Notes under the pieces: generated by a model | Databases searched by the model: none | Seen by the model: the letters and a program-made list of their open reading frames with translations, nothing else | Told to the model about the DNA's origin: nothing | Part shown: positions 20,891 to 33,289 of the stretch, piece after piece | Layout of the letters: the number at the start of each line of letters is the position of its first letter | Position numbering within the stretch: position 1 is the stretch's first letter | Translations under genes and position numbers: made by a program | Source: Begonia masoniana | Lineage: Eukaryota > Streptophyta > Magnoliopsida > Cucurbitales > Begoniaceae | NCBI GenBank assembly: GCA_022432975.1 | Contig: CM039510.1 | Coordinates: forward strand, 33,970,454 to 34,034,453 | Direction of reading: 5' to 3' | Length of the DNA stretch: 64,000 nucleotides

Positions 20891-22795
20891 GTAACGCCAA
20901 GGGTGTTTTCCCTCATTGAAGCTGAAGATGCGGAGCAACCTTCTGTTATTTCAGGTACTATTTTACTGAATGATGTTGCTGCTTATACGTTGATTGACTC
21001 AGGGGCTACACACTCATTTGTTTCTGTAGCTTTTGTGCATAAATTGAATTTATTACCTATGCCTGCTGAGCACTTTTATGATATCATGTTACCATCGGGA
21101 GAAATTATGCATTCAAATCAAGTAGTACAAAACTGTGTTATGTCTGTGGGGGATTATAAGATGCCGGCCGATTTAATAATTATCAACAGGAAGGGATACG
21201 ATGTTATATTGGGAATGGATTGGTTGTTCAGGCATTTTGCCACCATTGATTGTAGATCAAGAACAGTCTGTTTCCAACCCCCAACTGGTGTTAAGTATTT
21301 GTTTCGAGCTGTGAAAAATGTTAGTGCTATATCAGTTGTGTCCTATATTAGAGCTCAGCGATTGTTGAAGAGTGGATGCACTGGGTATTTGGTGAGTATG
21401 GTTGACATGAATAAGCAAAACGAAGTGAAGATTCAGGAAGTACCAGTTGTTCAAAATTTTTCAGAAGTTTTCTTGGATGAATTACCTGGTTTGCCTCCGG
21501 ATCGGGAAATAGAATTTGAAATTGATGTAATTCCAGGGGCTGCACCAGTATCAAAGAATCCATACCGTATGGCTCCTACGGAATTAAAAGAGTTAAAGAC
21601 ACAGTTGACAGAACTAGTAGACAAGGGATTCATACGCCCTAGTTTTTCACCATGGGGTGCACCAGTTCTTTTTGTGAAGAAGAAAGATGGATCCCTTAGA
21701 ATGTGCATTGACTATCGGGAACTTAATAAGTTGACGATAAAGAACAAGTATCCTTTGCCACGTATTGATGATTTGTTTGATCAACTGCAAGGTGCCAAAG
21801 TGTTTTCAAAGATTAATTTGCGATCTGGATACTATCAGTTGAAGGTTAAACTAGAGGATATACCCAAGACTGCCTTTCGAACTAGGTATGGACATTATGA
21901 ATCCCTAGTGATGTCATTTGGTTTAACGAATGCTCCTGCAGCTTTTATGGATCTTATGAATCGGGTATTTCACGAATACTTAGACAAATTTGTGATTGTG
22001 TTCATTGATGACATTTTGATCTATTCCAAGACGAAAGAGGAACACAAAGAGCATTTAACGATGGTTTTGTCAACTTTGAAGCTTCACCGACTGTACGCAA
22101 AATTTTCTAAATGTGAGTTCTGGCTCGATCGTGTCAATTTCCTCGGTCATGTCATTTCGAATAAAGGAATTTCAGTTGATCCTTCGAAGATTCAGGCTAT
22201 TATTGAATGGCCTCAGCCTAAAAATGTTGGTGATATACAGAGTTTTCTTGGTCTAGCAGGATATTACAGAAGATTTATTGAGGGTTTTTCAGGAATAGCC
22301 TTTCCTTTATCTCGTCTGACCAGGAAAAGTGTAAAATTCTGGTGGTCCGAGGATTGTGAAAAGAGTTTTCAGACACTTAAGCAGAAATTGACAACGGCTC
22401 CTGTATAGACACTACCAGAAGAAAACGGTAATTTCAGTATTTATTGTGATGGTTCTAAGATCGGGTTAGGCGCTGTTTTAATGCAAGATGGAAAAGTTGT
22501 GGCTTATGCATCGAGACAGCTCAAAACCTACGAACGGAACTATTCGACGCACGATCTAGAGCTAGCAGCAGTGGTTTTTGCCTTGAAAATATGGAGACAT
22601 TACCTTTATGGCCAGCAATGTGAAGTCTTTTCTGACCACAAAAGTTTGAAGTACATATTTACGCAGAAAGACTTGAACCTGAGACAGAGACGGTGGTTAG
22701 AATTTGTAAAAGATTGCGATATTGAAATTAAATACCACCCAGAAAAGGCCAACAGGGTAGCAGATGCCTTAAGTCGGAAATCCACCGTAATGCAG
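20891..22795 (+). pseudogene. Element E protease, reverse transcriptase and RNase H (broken)
   Basis: Protease: [12 protein letters not shown] near 21000 and [14 protein letters not shown] near 21230. [37 protein letters not shown], then [12 protein letters not shown] where other copies have KIDLRSGYY, so the first catalytic aspartate is Asn (about 21818); [13 protein letters not shown] is intact. A TAG near 22406 separates RT from RNase H ([41 protein letters not shown]). The long frame 20708-22408 (566 codons) is one of the best preserved here, which fits the young age. Confidence 0.92.
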
Positions 22796-24337
22796 CCTGA
22801 AATGTCATCTATGTCAGTTGAGCTCAAATCAGAATTTCAAAGATTTCATATGGAGATGGTTGCAGATTTGACGGCTACACTTTCAGCTATATCATTAAAG
22901 CCTACACTGTTGGAGAAGATTAAAGAAGCTCAACAGCATGATTCGGAATGTGAACGATACAAATTAAGCATGACATCAGATGATTCTTCAGATTTTAACC
23001 TATCTAATGAAGGAATATTAAAATTTAGAAACCGGTGGTATGTGCCTAATGACCTTGAGCTACGCAAAAAAATTCTATCTGAAGCACATTCGTCTACTTT
23101 CTCTATACATCCTGGAAGTACAAAAATGTATAGAGATTTGAAGCAGCATTTCTGGTGGCCGAACATGAAGCGAGATGTGGCAAAGCATGTCGAAGCGTGC
23201 ATTACTTGTCAACAGATTAAAGCAGAACACCATAGACCAGCCGAAACCTTACAACCACTACCAATTCCAGAGTGGAAATGGGAGCAGATTTCTATAGATT
23301 TCATTGTTGGACTGCCTAGAACAACGAAAGGGTATGATGGTATATGGGTGATTGTGGATCGATTAACCAAGTCAGCCCATTTTCTACCAGTAAAAATGAC
23401 GTTTTCTATGAGTCAGTTTGCTGAATTGTTTATTCAGGAGATCGTCAGATTGCATGGAGTAGCTATCTCGATTGTGTCAGATCGAGACCCCAGGTTTACA
23501 TCGCATTTTTGGAAAAGTCTCCATAAAGCCATGAGAACTCAATTGACATTTAGTACAGCATTTCATCCTCAAACAGATGGACAGACGGAGAGAACAATTC
23601 AGATTCTGGAGAATATGTTGAGGGCATGTGTATTGGAGTTTCAGAGTTCATGGAGCAAGTATCTACCTTTAGTGAAATTTACATATAATAATAGTTTTCA
23701 GTCCACTATTGGCATGGCCCCTTACGAAGCACTTTACGGCCGGAAGTGCTGGTCTCCTTTATACTGGGACGAGGTCGGCGAAACCAAATTAGTTGGTCCT
23801 GATATCTTACAACAAACCGCAGAAAAGGTTCCAATCATTAGACAACAAATTTTAACAGCTCAAAGCCGGCAGAAAAGCTATGCAGATCAAATGAGGTGAG
23901 AGTTAGAGTTTAATGTGAATGATGAAGTGTTTTTGAAAATTTCACCATTCAAAGGCGTAATGAGATTTGGAAGGAAAGGCAAGTTGAATCCAAGATATGT
24001 GGGACCATTCAAAATTATAGAACGAATTGGAAAAACAGCATATAGATTGCAGCTACCAGACTCCATGGATGGAATCCATAATGTCTTCCATGTATCTATG
24101 CTAAGGAAGTGTATACGAGATCCTTCTCAGATTGTTGAACAAAGAGAAGTTGAAATTCAGCCGACTTTGACGTATGAAGAGAAACCAGTGCAAATTTTGG
24201 AGTCAACAGTAAAGGTGCTACGCAATAAAGAAATTCCACTGGTAAAAGTGTTGTGGCGCAACCACAATGTCGAGGAGGCAACTTGGGAGCGTCGACAGGA
24301 TATGCAAAGCCGTTATCCAGAATTATTCGGTACGTAA
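22796..24337 (+). pseudogene. Element E integrase with GPY/F and chromodomain-like tail (one stop)
   Basis: Zinc-binding [11 protein letters not shown] and [17 protein letters not shown] core ([32 protein letters not shown]), a TGA near 23897 (QMR, then stop, then ELEF; a CGA-to-TGA type change), then GPY/F (KLNPRYVGPF) and the tail VKVLWRNHNVEEATWE, ending at 24337. Apart from the stop the module is full length. The tail is the part thought to guide chromoviruses to heterochromatin. Confidence 0.92.
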
Positions 24338-24360
24338 ATTTTGAGGAAAAAATTTTAATT

Positions 24361-24373
24361 AAGGAGGATAGGA
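24361..24373 (+). other. Polypurine tract of element E
   Basis: AAGGAGGATAGGA directly before the 3' LTR. Confidence 0.8.
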
Positions 24374-26546
24374 TGTAATAACTAAAAAATTTCATCGTAC
24401 ACCCTATTACTCGTGCATAGTGTTTTATGATTTAAAATTTCTCAATTTTAAAAATAAAGAGAAGCAATGGAATATTGAGAAGTCAACAAGTATTAGATAA
24501 ATAGTAATTAACTTTAACATCTAAAGAAGAATGATGAACCAATTGAAGAGAGTTTCAAAAGTCAAAAGAAAATAAGGACCAATAGGAATGAAGAATAGTG
24601 TTAAGTTTGAATAGTCAACAATGAAGAACCAATGGAGGGGAGGTATAAAGGAGTCAAACTTTCAAAAGACAAAGGAAGAAGTAAAGAGAGAAAAGGAGGA
24701 TAAACATGAAGAAAAGTCAAAATTCCTCCTTTAAACCTAAAAACGACACCTCACCTCCTACTCATCTTTAAGGTAACTCTTAGTATGACCAAGAGCCATG
24801 AAATTTCTCCTCCATTTTCAGAGCTCTCCCTTCTCTCAAAGCTCGGTCTTTTGCAAGAAGAATCAAGGTAAGTTAAATTTTAGGTTATGTTCATGTAAAA
24901 TACTAGTTATAGGTTGATAAAATTAGAGTTTTCTTGAGATTATGGAGAGGTTGATAAACCCTAGATGGCTGCACAAAAATTTGGTTTTCCCTCCTTAATT
25001 TCTTGATGTTTTAGGGTTTGAATGAATTGTAATGGTTGCTTATGGTTGAAAATGATGGAAAAACATCAAGTAATGCATGAATAGTTGAAAATAGTAAAAT
25101 ACAGGGCAGATTGGAAATCTGTAATTTCGATACATTGAGCTAGTTTATCTTGATAAATTGACTTTACCATGTTAAAGTAGACTCCTTAAGGATTCCATAG
25201 CCTCAAGAATTATTGAATTTGGTTATGTATATCAAAAGTTATAAGATTTTGAAATTTGTTGTTTATTTGAAGGGAATTCCGAAAATTATGTTGTTAAGTG
25301 AATTTTTATGAATCTTGTTGATTGGCATGCTTTAAGTATACAAGTCAAGAAGGAACTTGTGCACATTAACGAAACCAAACTCAAGAAACGAGGTAAGTGT
25401 ATGTATGCATGCGTTTTGGCCGATTGGCCTACACCACAAAAGATTATGAGATTGAGGATTTGGTGAATGTAGTTTTGAGAGTTGGTTGGGTAGAACTCTT
25501 AGGTTGTGAGTGAGTTAATTATGCTAGTTGTTTGTTTAATGAATGATTTGTTTATTAGTTATATTATGTTATAGAATTGAAGGATGTGTGTGCAACATGT
25601 AATCATGCATCATGGTTTTCCTAAAGCATAGAAAATGGTTTTTATACATAGTTTTCATGTAAACAAGAGTAACAGAATATAGAACAGTAAAATACGTAAT
25701 AGTTGTTGTGGGTAGGGAACTGAGTTTGGTAGTTTCGCCAGAGGAACCGGTTTCGTCAGAGGGACTGTCATATATGCCATCCCACTTCCCCTAGAGCGAG
25801 TTGGTCGTCCCGCCAGGTGGACAATCAGTTAGGCCATCTCTTCTCTAGAAGCAGTACCCCAATAACTCATGTCATGCAAGAAAAATAAGAGAAGACTCAG
25901 TACATGCTTTTACGAATAGCATAGCATAATCATGAGCATGCATTTTATTTTACTACATCACTTACTGAGCATTAGGCTCATTAGTTTATTTTGTGGTGTA
26001 GGTGAATTTGATACAGGTGAGGGTCTTGATCCTTAAGAAGGTTGATGGAGCAGTTGGTGGAGGACGTCCATGGGGTGTGCTTGTAGCCACTAGGGCGATT
26101 TTGACCAGTGGGCGAATGCATAGGTAATTTTGGGATAATGTATGTACAAAAGGTTTTGAAGTTGCAGATTTGTATGTAAATGACAAGTTTAGTTGTCTTT
26201 AAACGGTAGTGTCTATTTTGATGTATGAATATATTTTGGAAATTATATTAGAAGTCTAGTTTCACATTGCAGGTTTTGGTTTTATAGTTTTAAACGTTAT
26301 ATTGTCGTTTTTTTTAACGATAGTGAATGTAAAGCAAGATTTCATTCTCTTATTTTATTTAGTTCAAAGATTTTATAATGAGTCTTCTATAAAGTAATCT
26401 TTTCTTTCCGTTGCAAACATTTAATGTTTTAACGATGTCGTTTTAAACAATGGGAAAAATTTTAAATTTTTATGGCTTTTCAAGTACGGTTAGACACATG
26501 AACAGCAAATGTGACGAACCGGGTTCAGGTAACTCGGGGTGTCACA
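24374..26546 (+). repeat. 3' LTR of element E
   Basis: Same length and order as the 5' LTR, with about 23 base differences and no net indel. Hairpin at 25964-25985 and the GGCCGATTGGCC repeat at 25418-25429 are unchanged. Confidence 0.93.
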
Positions 26547-26551
26547 CTATT

Positions 26552-27475
26552 GCTCAGCTGACAGAATTAGTTATTCGCCAATCACGCCAAATAGAACAGC
26601 TTGTGGCCACTAGAGAGGAACAAGGGAACTCCAGTACTAATGCAACTCATGATCATGGGGGTGAGCGTTTCCACCGGCTTCGACCCCTGGTATTTAATGG
26701 ACAAGTTTTGGATCCTGTTTATGCTGAGGAATGGATTCGAAAAATGGAGGACATGTTCACATATGCAAAGGTTGAGGAAGGAGATAAGGTCACATATGCT
26801 GTTTTTCATTTGGAACTGAGTGCAAGGCATTGGTGGGACTCAATCCAGAGTGCCATTAATGCAGGACCTATGACCTGGGGAAGGTTTAAGACTGCTTTCT
26901 TTGACAAGTATTTCAATAGGACCGTTCGGGACAGCAAGAAGAAGGAGTTTATGAATTTGCGACAAACTGGCTCTGTGGCAGATTACATATGCAAATTTGA
27001 GACTTTATCACGGTTTGCTCCCCGATTGGTTGAGGATGATGAGGACAAGATTCACCAATTTGTTCAAGGACTGAAGCCGAGTTTGTATATGAGAGTAAAG
27101 ACTGCTGGAATACATAATATACCATATGGTGAAGTGACGGCTAAGGCCTTGGAGCTCTAAGAGGCTGAGATAACGGCATATGCGCAGTGTGAACAGCCAA
27201 GGAAGTTCACTAAGGAGGCTCAGCCGCCACAACGTTAGAACAAAGGATGGCAACCGCAACAGAACAGGGGACCACAACAACAACAGCAAGGTATAAAGAG
27301 ACCCTTCAATCCAAATAATGACCAAGGGAAGGGAAAACGACCATTAGCCCCTCTATGCTCCAACTGCCAGAAGAACCACCATGGCGAGTGCAAGCTACAC
27401 TCTGGCTGTTGCTACAGATGTGACAAGGTCGGACATGTAGTCAGAGACCGCCCCATGCCACCAGACCCCAATTGA
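26552..27475 (+). pseudogene. Element F gag after the E insertion (broken)
   Basis: Resumes at GCTCAGCTGACAG (AQLTELVIRQ) right after the CTATT duplication; the first codons are at 17513-17552. Capsid core HWWDSIQSA and GSVADYICKFETLSRFAPR, a stop near 27158, a further stop near 27236, then the zinc knuckle CYRCDKVGHVVRDRP near 27405-27455, whose last Cys is now Arg. The frame seems to start at 26450 only because the E LTR end happens to be open. Confidence 0.88.
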
Positions 27476-27502
27476 GCAAGAATAGCACCCATAGTCTTTG
27501 CT

Positions 27503-29370
27503 ATGATGGAGGATGAAGATGTTGTGCAGCATACGGTCATAACAGGTACAATTATGATTTTTGGTATTTCTACTTACACATTTATAGACACGGGGGTCAC
27601 CCACTCATTTATAGCAGCCCTGTTTGTCTGTAAGCATAAGTTAGGATACTTACCAGCTGATAGGCCATATAGTGTCATGTTACCGTCAGGGAAATCCTTA
27701 CATTCTGAACAGATAGTGAAGGGTGACATTGTGTCCTTAGGAGATAAGAAGTTATATGTAGAGCTGATTGTAATTGACATGAAGGGATATGAAATTATAT
27801 TAGGAATGAATTGATTATCCAGACATTATGCCACGATAAGTTGTAGGTCTGGATTAGTTGAGTTTCGACCCTCAAATGGAGATCGGTATACCTTTCAAGC
27901 TATCTAAAAAATAAGTAAAATACTGATTATATCCTCACTAGAGAGTCAACGGTTATTGAAAGATGGTTGTGAGAGTTATCTAGCTAGTGTAATCGATATC
28001 CGAGTAAGGAATAAAGTAGAACTTCAAGATATTTCCATAGTTAAAGAGTTTCCTGAAGTATTTATGGATAACTTGCCCGGATTACCACCTGATAGAGAAG
28101 TTGAATTTGTAATCGATACATATCCCGAGGCATTACCTATATCCAAGAACCCTTACCGCATGGCACCGGTTGAGCTGAAGGAATTAAAGGTCCAACTGCA
28201 AGAATTAGTAGACAAAAGGTTTATACGCTCTAGTAGTTCTCCCTGGGGTGCACCTGTTTTATTTATTAAGAAGAAAGACGGTTCTCTTAGAATGTGCATA
28301 GATTATAGAGAATTGAATAAGTTGACAATTAAGAACAAGTACTCCTTGCCCCGGATTGATGACATGTTTGACCAATTACAAGGAGCTAAAGCATTTTCAA
28401 AGATTGACTTACGTTCAGGCTATTACCAATTGAAGGTTAAGGAGAGTGATATATCTAAGATAGCCTTCAAGACCTGTTATGGATATTATGAATTCCTTGT
28501 AATGTCTTTTGGGTTAACCAATGCACCTGCAGCCTTTATGGACCTGATGAATCGAGTGTTTCGTGATTACTTGGACAAGTTTGTAATTGTGTTCATAAAT
28601 GATATCTTAATTTACTCACGGACTAAAGCTGACCACGAGGAACACTTAAGAGTAGTTTTGACAACATTAAAACAGCAGCAACTCTATACCAAGTTGTCTA
28701 AGTGTGAGTTCTTGTTGGATAAAGTCAACTTCTTAGGCCATGTCATCTCTGCTGAAGATATATATCAGTAGATCCAACCAAAATTCAGGCAGTTAAGGAT
28801 TGGCCACAGCCAAGGAATGCCAGTGAGGTCCGTAGTTTCCTTGGTCTGGCAGGTTATTATAGGAAGTTTATTAAGAGATTTTCTATGATAGCTAAACCTT
28901 TAACAAGTTTGACTAAGAAGGACACCAAGTACTCTTGACTGCAGCCTGTGAGGATGGCTTCCAGATACTAAAACCGAAATTAACAACGGCCCCTCTTTTG
29001 ACACTCCCAACTGAAGGAGGAAGATTCAGTGTCTATTGTGATGCATCCAAAATTGGATTGGGGTGTGTCTTAATGCAATAAGGCAAGGTTGTGGCATATG
29101 CTTCCAGACAACTGAAAGGTTATGAGCAGAATTACCCCACCCACGATTTGGAATTAGTCGCTGTTGTTTTTGCACTAAAAATTTGGAGGCACTACTTGTA
29201 CGGACAACAGTGTGATGTGTTTTCAGACCATAAAAGTTTGAAATACCTATTTACTCAGAAGGAATTAAACATGAGACAGAGACGTTAGTTGGAATTTGTT
29301 AAAGATTATGACTTTGAAATTAAATATCACCCGGGTAAGGCCAATGCTGTGGCTGATGCATTAAGCAGAA
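27503..29370 (+). pseudogene. Element F protease, reverse transcriptase and RNase H (broken)
   Basis: Protease active site reads FIDTGVTHSF instead of DTGATH. After two stops (near 27812 and 27905), RT covers about 28040-28770 with [26 protein letters not shown] and [12 protein letters not shown]; the catalytic motif reads [13 protein letters not shown], so the first Asp of the FIDD pair is Asn. RNase H is at about 29000-29370 ([39 protein letters not shown]), with a frameshift near 28770 and stops near 28938, 29080 and 29288. Confidence 0.9.
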
Positions 29371-30925
29371 TGTCAAATACAATGCAGCCCGTAGTATCAA
29401 CCATGTCTGTACCATTATGGAAGGAAGCTCAGAAGTTTGAGTTGGAAATAGTTCTTGAGTTGTCAACATTACTTGCTGATTTAACCATTCAACCAACTAT
29501 TTTGGATAAGATCAAAGAGGCACAACAGAAGGATTCAAAGAAGAATAATAGTATGATGAGTAAGTTAAAAGATGCCTCCTCTGAATTCAGTCTCTCCAAT
29601 GATGGTATTTTGAAATTTAGGAAAAGATGGTACATTCCAAGTGATAAGGAGTTGCGTGAGTTAATCTTGGCTGAGGCACACTCATCTTCTTTCTCTGTAC
29701 ATCCTGGTAGCACCAAGATGTATCGGGACTTGAAGCTACATTATTGGTGGCCAAATTTAAATAGGGATGTGGCCAAGTTTGTAGAGTCATGCTTGATATG
29801 CCAACAAGTTAAAGCAGAACACCAACGCCCAGGAGGTACTCTCCAACCCTTACCGATCCCTGAATGGAAGTGGAAAAACATTGCCATGGATTTTGTGGTA
29901 GGATTACCAAAGACAATCAAAGGACATGATAGTATTTGGGTTGTGGTTGACAGAATGACAAAGTCAGCACACTTTATACCAGTAAGAATGACTTTTACAA
30001 TGGAACAACTTGCTAACCTGTATATTCAGGAAATTATCAGATTGCATGGGATCCCCTTGTCTATTGTCTCCGATCGTGATCCTAGATTCACCTCAAGATT
30101 TTGGCAAAGTTTGCAAGGCACATTAGGAACAAAATTGTCTTTCAGCACTGCTTTTCACCCTCAAACCGATGGTCAATCTGAGAGGACCATTCAGATACTA
30201 GAAGATATGTTGAGAGCGTGTGTGCTGGATTTTCAGACATCTTGGAGTCGATACTTACCCTTGGTGGAATTCTCCTACAATAATAGTTACCAGTCCACCA
30301 TTGGCATGGCACCTTATGAAGTACTTTATGGCAGAAAGTGTAGATCACCTTTGTACTGGGATGAGGTCGGTGAAGCAAAACTCCTAGGTCCCGAGATCTT
30401 GCAACAGATGTCAGACAAGATTACCATTATTAGGAAAAGAATGATTACTGCACAAAGCCGACAGAAAAGTTATGCAGACCAAAGGAGGAGAGATCTGGTG
30501 TTCTCTGTAGGAGATGAAGTTTTTCTAAAGATTTCACCATTAAGGGAGTACTAAGATTTGGCAAGAAGGGAAAGCTTAATCCGCGATTCGTTGGACCATT
30601 CCCTGTCTTGGAGAGGATCGGCAACTCAGCTTATAGACTGCAATTGCCCCTATCACAGGAAAAAGTTCACAATTTTTTTCATGTGTCAATGTTAAGAAAA
30701 TGCATACGGGATCCTACACAAGTTGTTGAGCCAGTGGATGTCGAAATTGAGCCAACATTAATGTATGAAGAGAAGCTAGTGCAAATTTTGGAATCTGCAG
30801 TAAAAACTCTGAGGAATAAGGAAATCCCATTAGTTAAGGTCTTATGGACAAATCATGGAGTTGAAGAAGCCACATGGGAACGACAGCAAGATATGTTGGA
30901 CAAATATCCAGAGCTCTTTGTTTGA
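29371..30925 (+). pseudogene. Element F integrase with chromodomain-like tail (one frameshift)
   Basis: The frame 29289-30554 holds [45 protein letters not shown] and HPQTDGQSERTIQ. It breaks at about 30545 within the GPY/F region, and the rest (KLNPRFVGPF, then LVKVLWTNHGVEEATWE) continues in another frame to 30925. It lies just before the polypurine tract. Confidence 0.9.
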
Positions 30926-30966
30926 TCAATTTTCGGGGACGAAAATTTCGTTTAAGGAGGGGTGGA

Positions 30967-33289
30967 TGTAACACCCGACATTTTCAGCCAGGTGATTTTC
31001 TTAACGGAATTGACTGTCACTTTTTTTTGTTGATCTTTAATTTAAATTTTAATGCCTAAGCTTATTTGGTTTCTATTTGTGTGGTGGCAGAACCGTAATT
31101 AAGAGGGATTTTATTTAGTATAAAAAGAAAATGGAAACCTTAAACCTCACTTAAACCCCACTGTTGCCGACATTCTCTCTCGACGATTCCCGTGCTTCCA
31201 GAGCTTTTTCTCTGCCGGCGACTCCCTCGTGTTTGGTAATAGCATTCCTGATTCGTATCTAGACTTTAAGTTAACCGACTGGAACTAGTGGTTAAGTTGA
31301 ACTAGGCTATTTTAGATTTTGTAAACTTAGTCCACACACAAGGTGCTCGGCTGAAAGGACTCAGGAATACAGATTCTAGGATGACATTTAGTTAGGATTT
31401 TTCTAGCTTTGATTTCAGAATATTTAGGATCTATTTTAACTCTGAAATGTGAAATGATATCAGGTGAAGAAATTTGAAGTGTAGTGCATGAATTTGCTAA
31501 GAAAGCCAGGTAAGTGAATGTATTAAGATTTCCGGCCATTAGGGCCTTACATCTTAAGGGTACTAAATTAGTTATGTGTTTTATGTTTGTTTTAAGTTAG
31601 TAAGATGGTTTGTACTTGGATGATTTACGGATATTTGAGAACTATGTTATGTGATGTTCTGATAGAGTCTATAAAGTCAACTGTCTAATATGATATTTTC
31701 CATAGTCTAATGATTTAAGAACATTCATGTCATGCATCATGATTTACTTCTCAAGCATATGAAAATGATTTATGAGCATGTTTTCCCCCATGAACAAGAT
31801 ATGAGAATGAATATGAAACTTATGCAACCGGATTCAGTGAGGGTTGGGGGCGGTTTGGCGTATGTCACTGTCCAAAGAGAAGGACCATGAATACGACCCG
31901 AAAGGGACTATGTACACTTGCACTGTCATCCCCCCTTTACGGCACAAATCCTCCCTTAATCCATATGATGAAAGTGATGAACAAGAACACGAATAAGAAC
32001 AAGAAAAGAGCATGAAACGAACATGATCATGATTTTCTTGCAACTATGCATTCACGTATACATGTTAGTATTGCATTCCTTACTAAGCATTAGGTTTATA
32101 GTTTAAACCTTATGATGTAGGTGACGAAATATCAGGTGAGGATTCCAAAGTTAATAAAGATGTCTAAGTTTGGTTGCTGGAAGGTGTTCAAGAAGCAATT
32201 CTATGGCTGGATGTCGAACAAAACCCCCTGGTTAATGCTCTTATGATTTTAGTGAAGATTATGAATATGGAAGTCTAAGTAGGATGAGATTATTTTAAAA
32301 CATCGAGTTTTTGAAATTGTCTGGTTTAATTACTGAGTCTGAGAATGTTTACAAGGATATAGAACGAGTTATTTTAACTAAGTCTTCCGCTACAAGAATT
32401 CTGGATGAGTCTCTGATTTTCATTTATAAGAGTGATGAGTCAATGAAGTTAGAAGTCTGTGTATATTTATGTTCACCGATAGCTGTACTCTATCGGAAGA
32501 TGTATGAGCTTACATCCACCGATAGATGTTCTCTATCGGAAGGTGTCTTAAAAGAACACGTGGATTGCACATGACTATCGGTAGATGTTGTGTATTTCAA
32601 ATACCGGATGATGTAAGTGTTGTTTTGTCATCTAGTGATCGGTAGATATTGTGTACTTCAAATACCGGATGATGTAGGTGTTATTTTGTCATCTAGTGAT
32701 CGGACGATGTAGTGTATTTCTAATGTCGGGCGATGTACGAATCGTTTTGTCGTCTAGTGATCGGTAGATATAGTGTATTTCAATTATCGGATGACGTAGA
32801 TGTTGTTGTCGTTTAGTGACCGTGTGATGTTTAATGAGTCACGAGAGATGCACGTGCCCACCGGAAGATGTCTTCTATTGGGCAACGATAATTGAGTCAT
32901 GCAGAGTACACTTGACAAATCGGAAGAGGTACACTCTGTTAGACGATGCATGCAAACCCATGCAAACCCGAGCAGAATAACGTCGAATAATTTGGGGGCA
33001 TTTCTTTCCTGCGCAAATTTGTTATAGAACTGATGACTGCGTATGGTCGTTCGACTCTGTGAACGAATATGTTGTTAGTTTTAAGAGGAAGTCAAGTTCG
33101 ATGAATCTAGTTTCTGTCTGTTATGTTAAAGTCCTTAAGTTCTGTTGAGGAAAGATAAAAAAAAAATAATACAAAGGGGACCTTAGTATAAAGTGGTCGA
33201 AGGGTGAAAGATCTAAAGAGATCAGAGTAAATACGAATTTAAGAGGTTAAGTTATGAATTACGTGGCGACTCCAACTGGGGTCGTTACA
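30967..33289 (+). repeat. 3' LTR of element F
   Basis: From TGTAACACCC to GGTCGTTACA, 2323 bp. Lacks about 160 bp near 31229 that the 5' LTR keeps. Carries TATA (31119-31127), the donor plus GGCCATTAGGGCC pair (31507-31546), the hairpin (32084-32098) and the repeat cassette (32440-32950). Confidence 0.88.
32440..32950. repeat. F cassette: ACCGATAG-type repeats with small hairpins
   Basis: Two strong inverted repeats of the form CCGATAG-7 nt-CTATCGG (about 32476-32496 and 32519-32539), then repeats built on ATCGGTAGATGT and TACCGGATGATGTA. Related to the B cassette (in the opposite orientation on the window) and placed at the same distance from the LTR end. The short frame at 32311-32574 is not conserved. 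Confidence 0.75.

Larger units (their letters stand above)
17553..26546 (+). mobile_element. Ty3/gypsy Tekay-like retrotransposon E (youngest, nearly complete)
   Basis: LTRs 17553-19725 and 24374-26546 are each 2173 bp; I count about 23 differences by eye, or 1.1 percent. Primer site 19730-19743, gag 19880 on, pol to 24337, polypurine tract 24361-24373. Target duplication GTATT (17548-17552) and CTATT (26547-26551), one mismatch, within the gag of F. The LTR starts TGTAATAACTAAAAAATT, unlike the other families, and has no tandem-repeat cassette. Three in-frame stops (near 20540, 22406 and 23897) and a changed RT catalytic residue make it non-autonomous now. Confidence 0.93.
15927..33289 (+). 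mobile_element. Ty3/gypsy Tekay-like retrotransposon F (split by element E, 5' LTR deleted)
   Basis: Truncated 5' LTR 15927-17476, junction filler, gag (interrupted by E), pol to 30925, polypurine tract 30954-30966, complete-edged 3' LTR 30967-33289. Perfect 5-bp duplication CTTTA at 15922-15926 and 33290-33294 places it in the 3' LTR of B, in opposite orientation. The last roughly 930 bp of the 5' LTR, the primer site and the leader are missing, so it could not start reverse transcription. Gag and pol carry many stops, the protease motif is DTGV and the RT motif is FIND. Confidence 0.9.

Noticed and set aside
17553..26546. Element E as an intact autonomous retrotransposon
   Set aside because: Three in-frame stops and Asn in place of the first RT catalytic Asp make the copy inactive despite young LTRs.
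26450..27160. A gag start MGKILNFYGFSSTVRHMNSK as a true N-terminus
   Set aside because: That part is the end of the E 3' LTR (the same peptide occurs at 19629 in the 5' LTR) that happens to be in frame with F gag.
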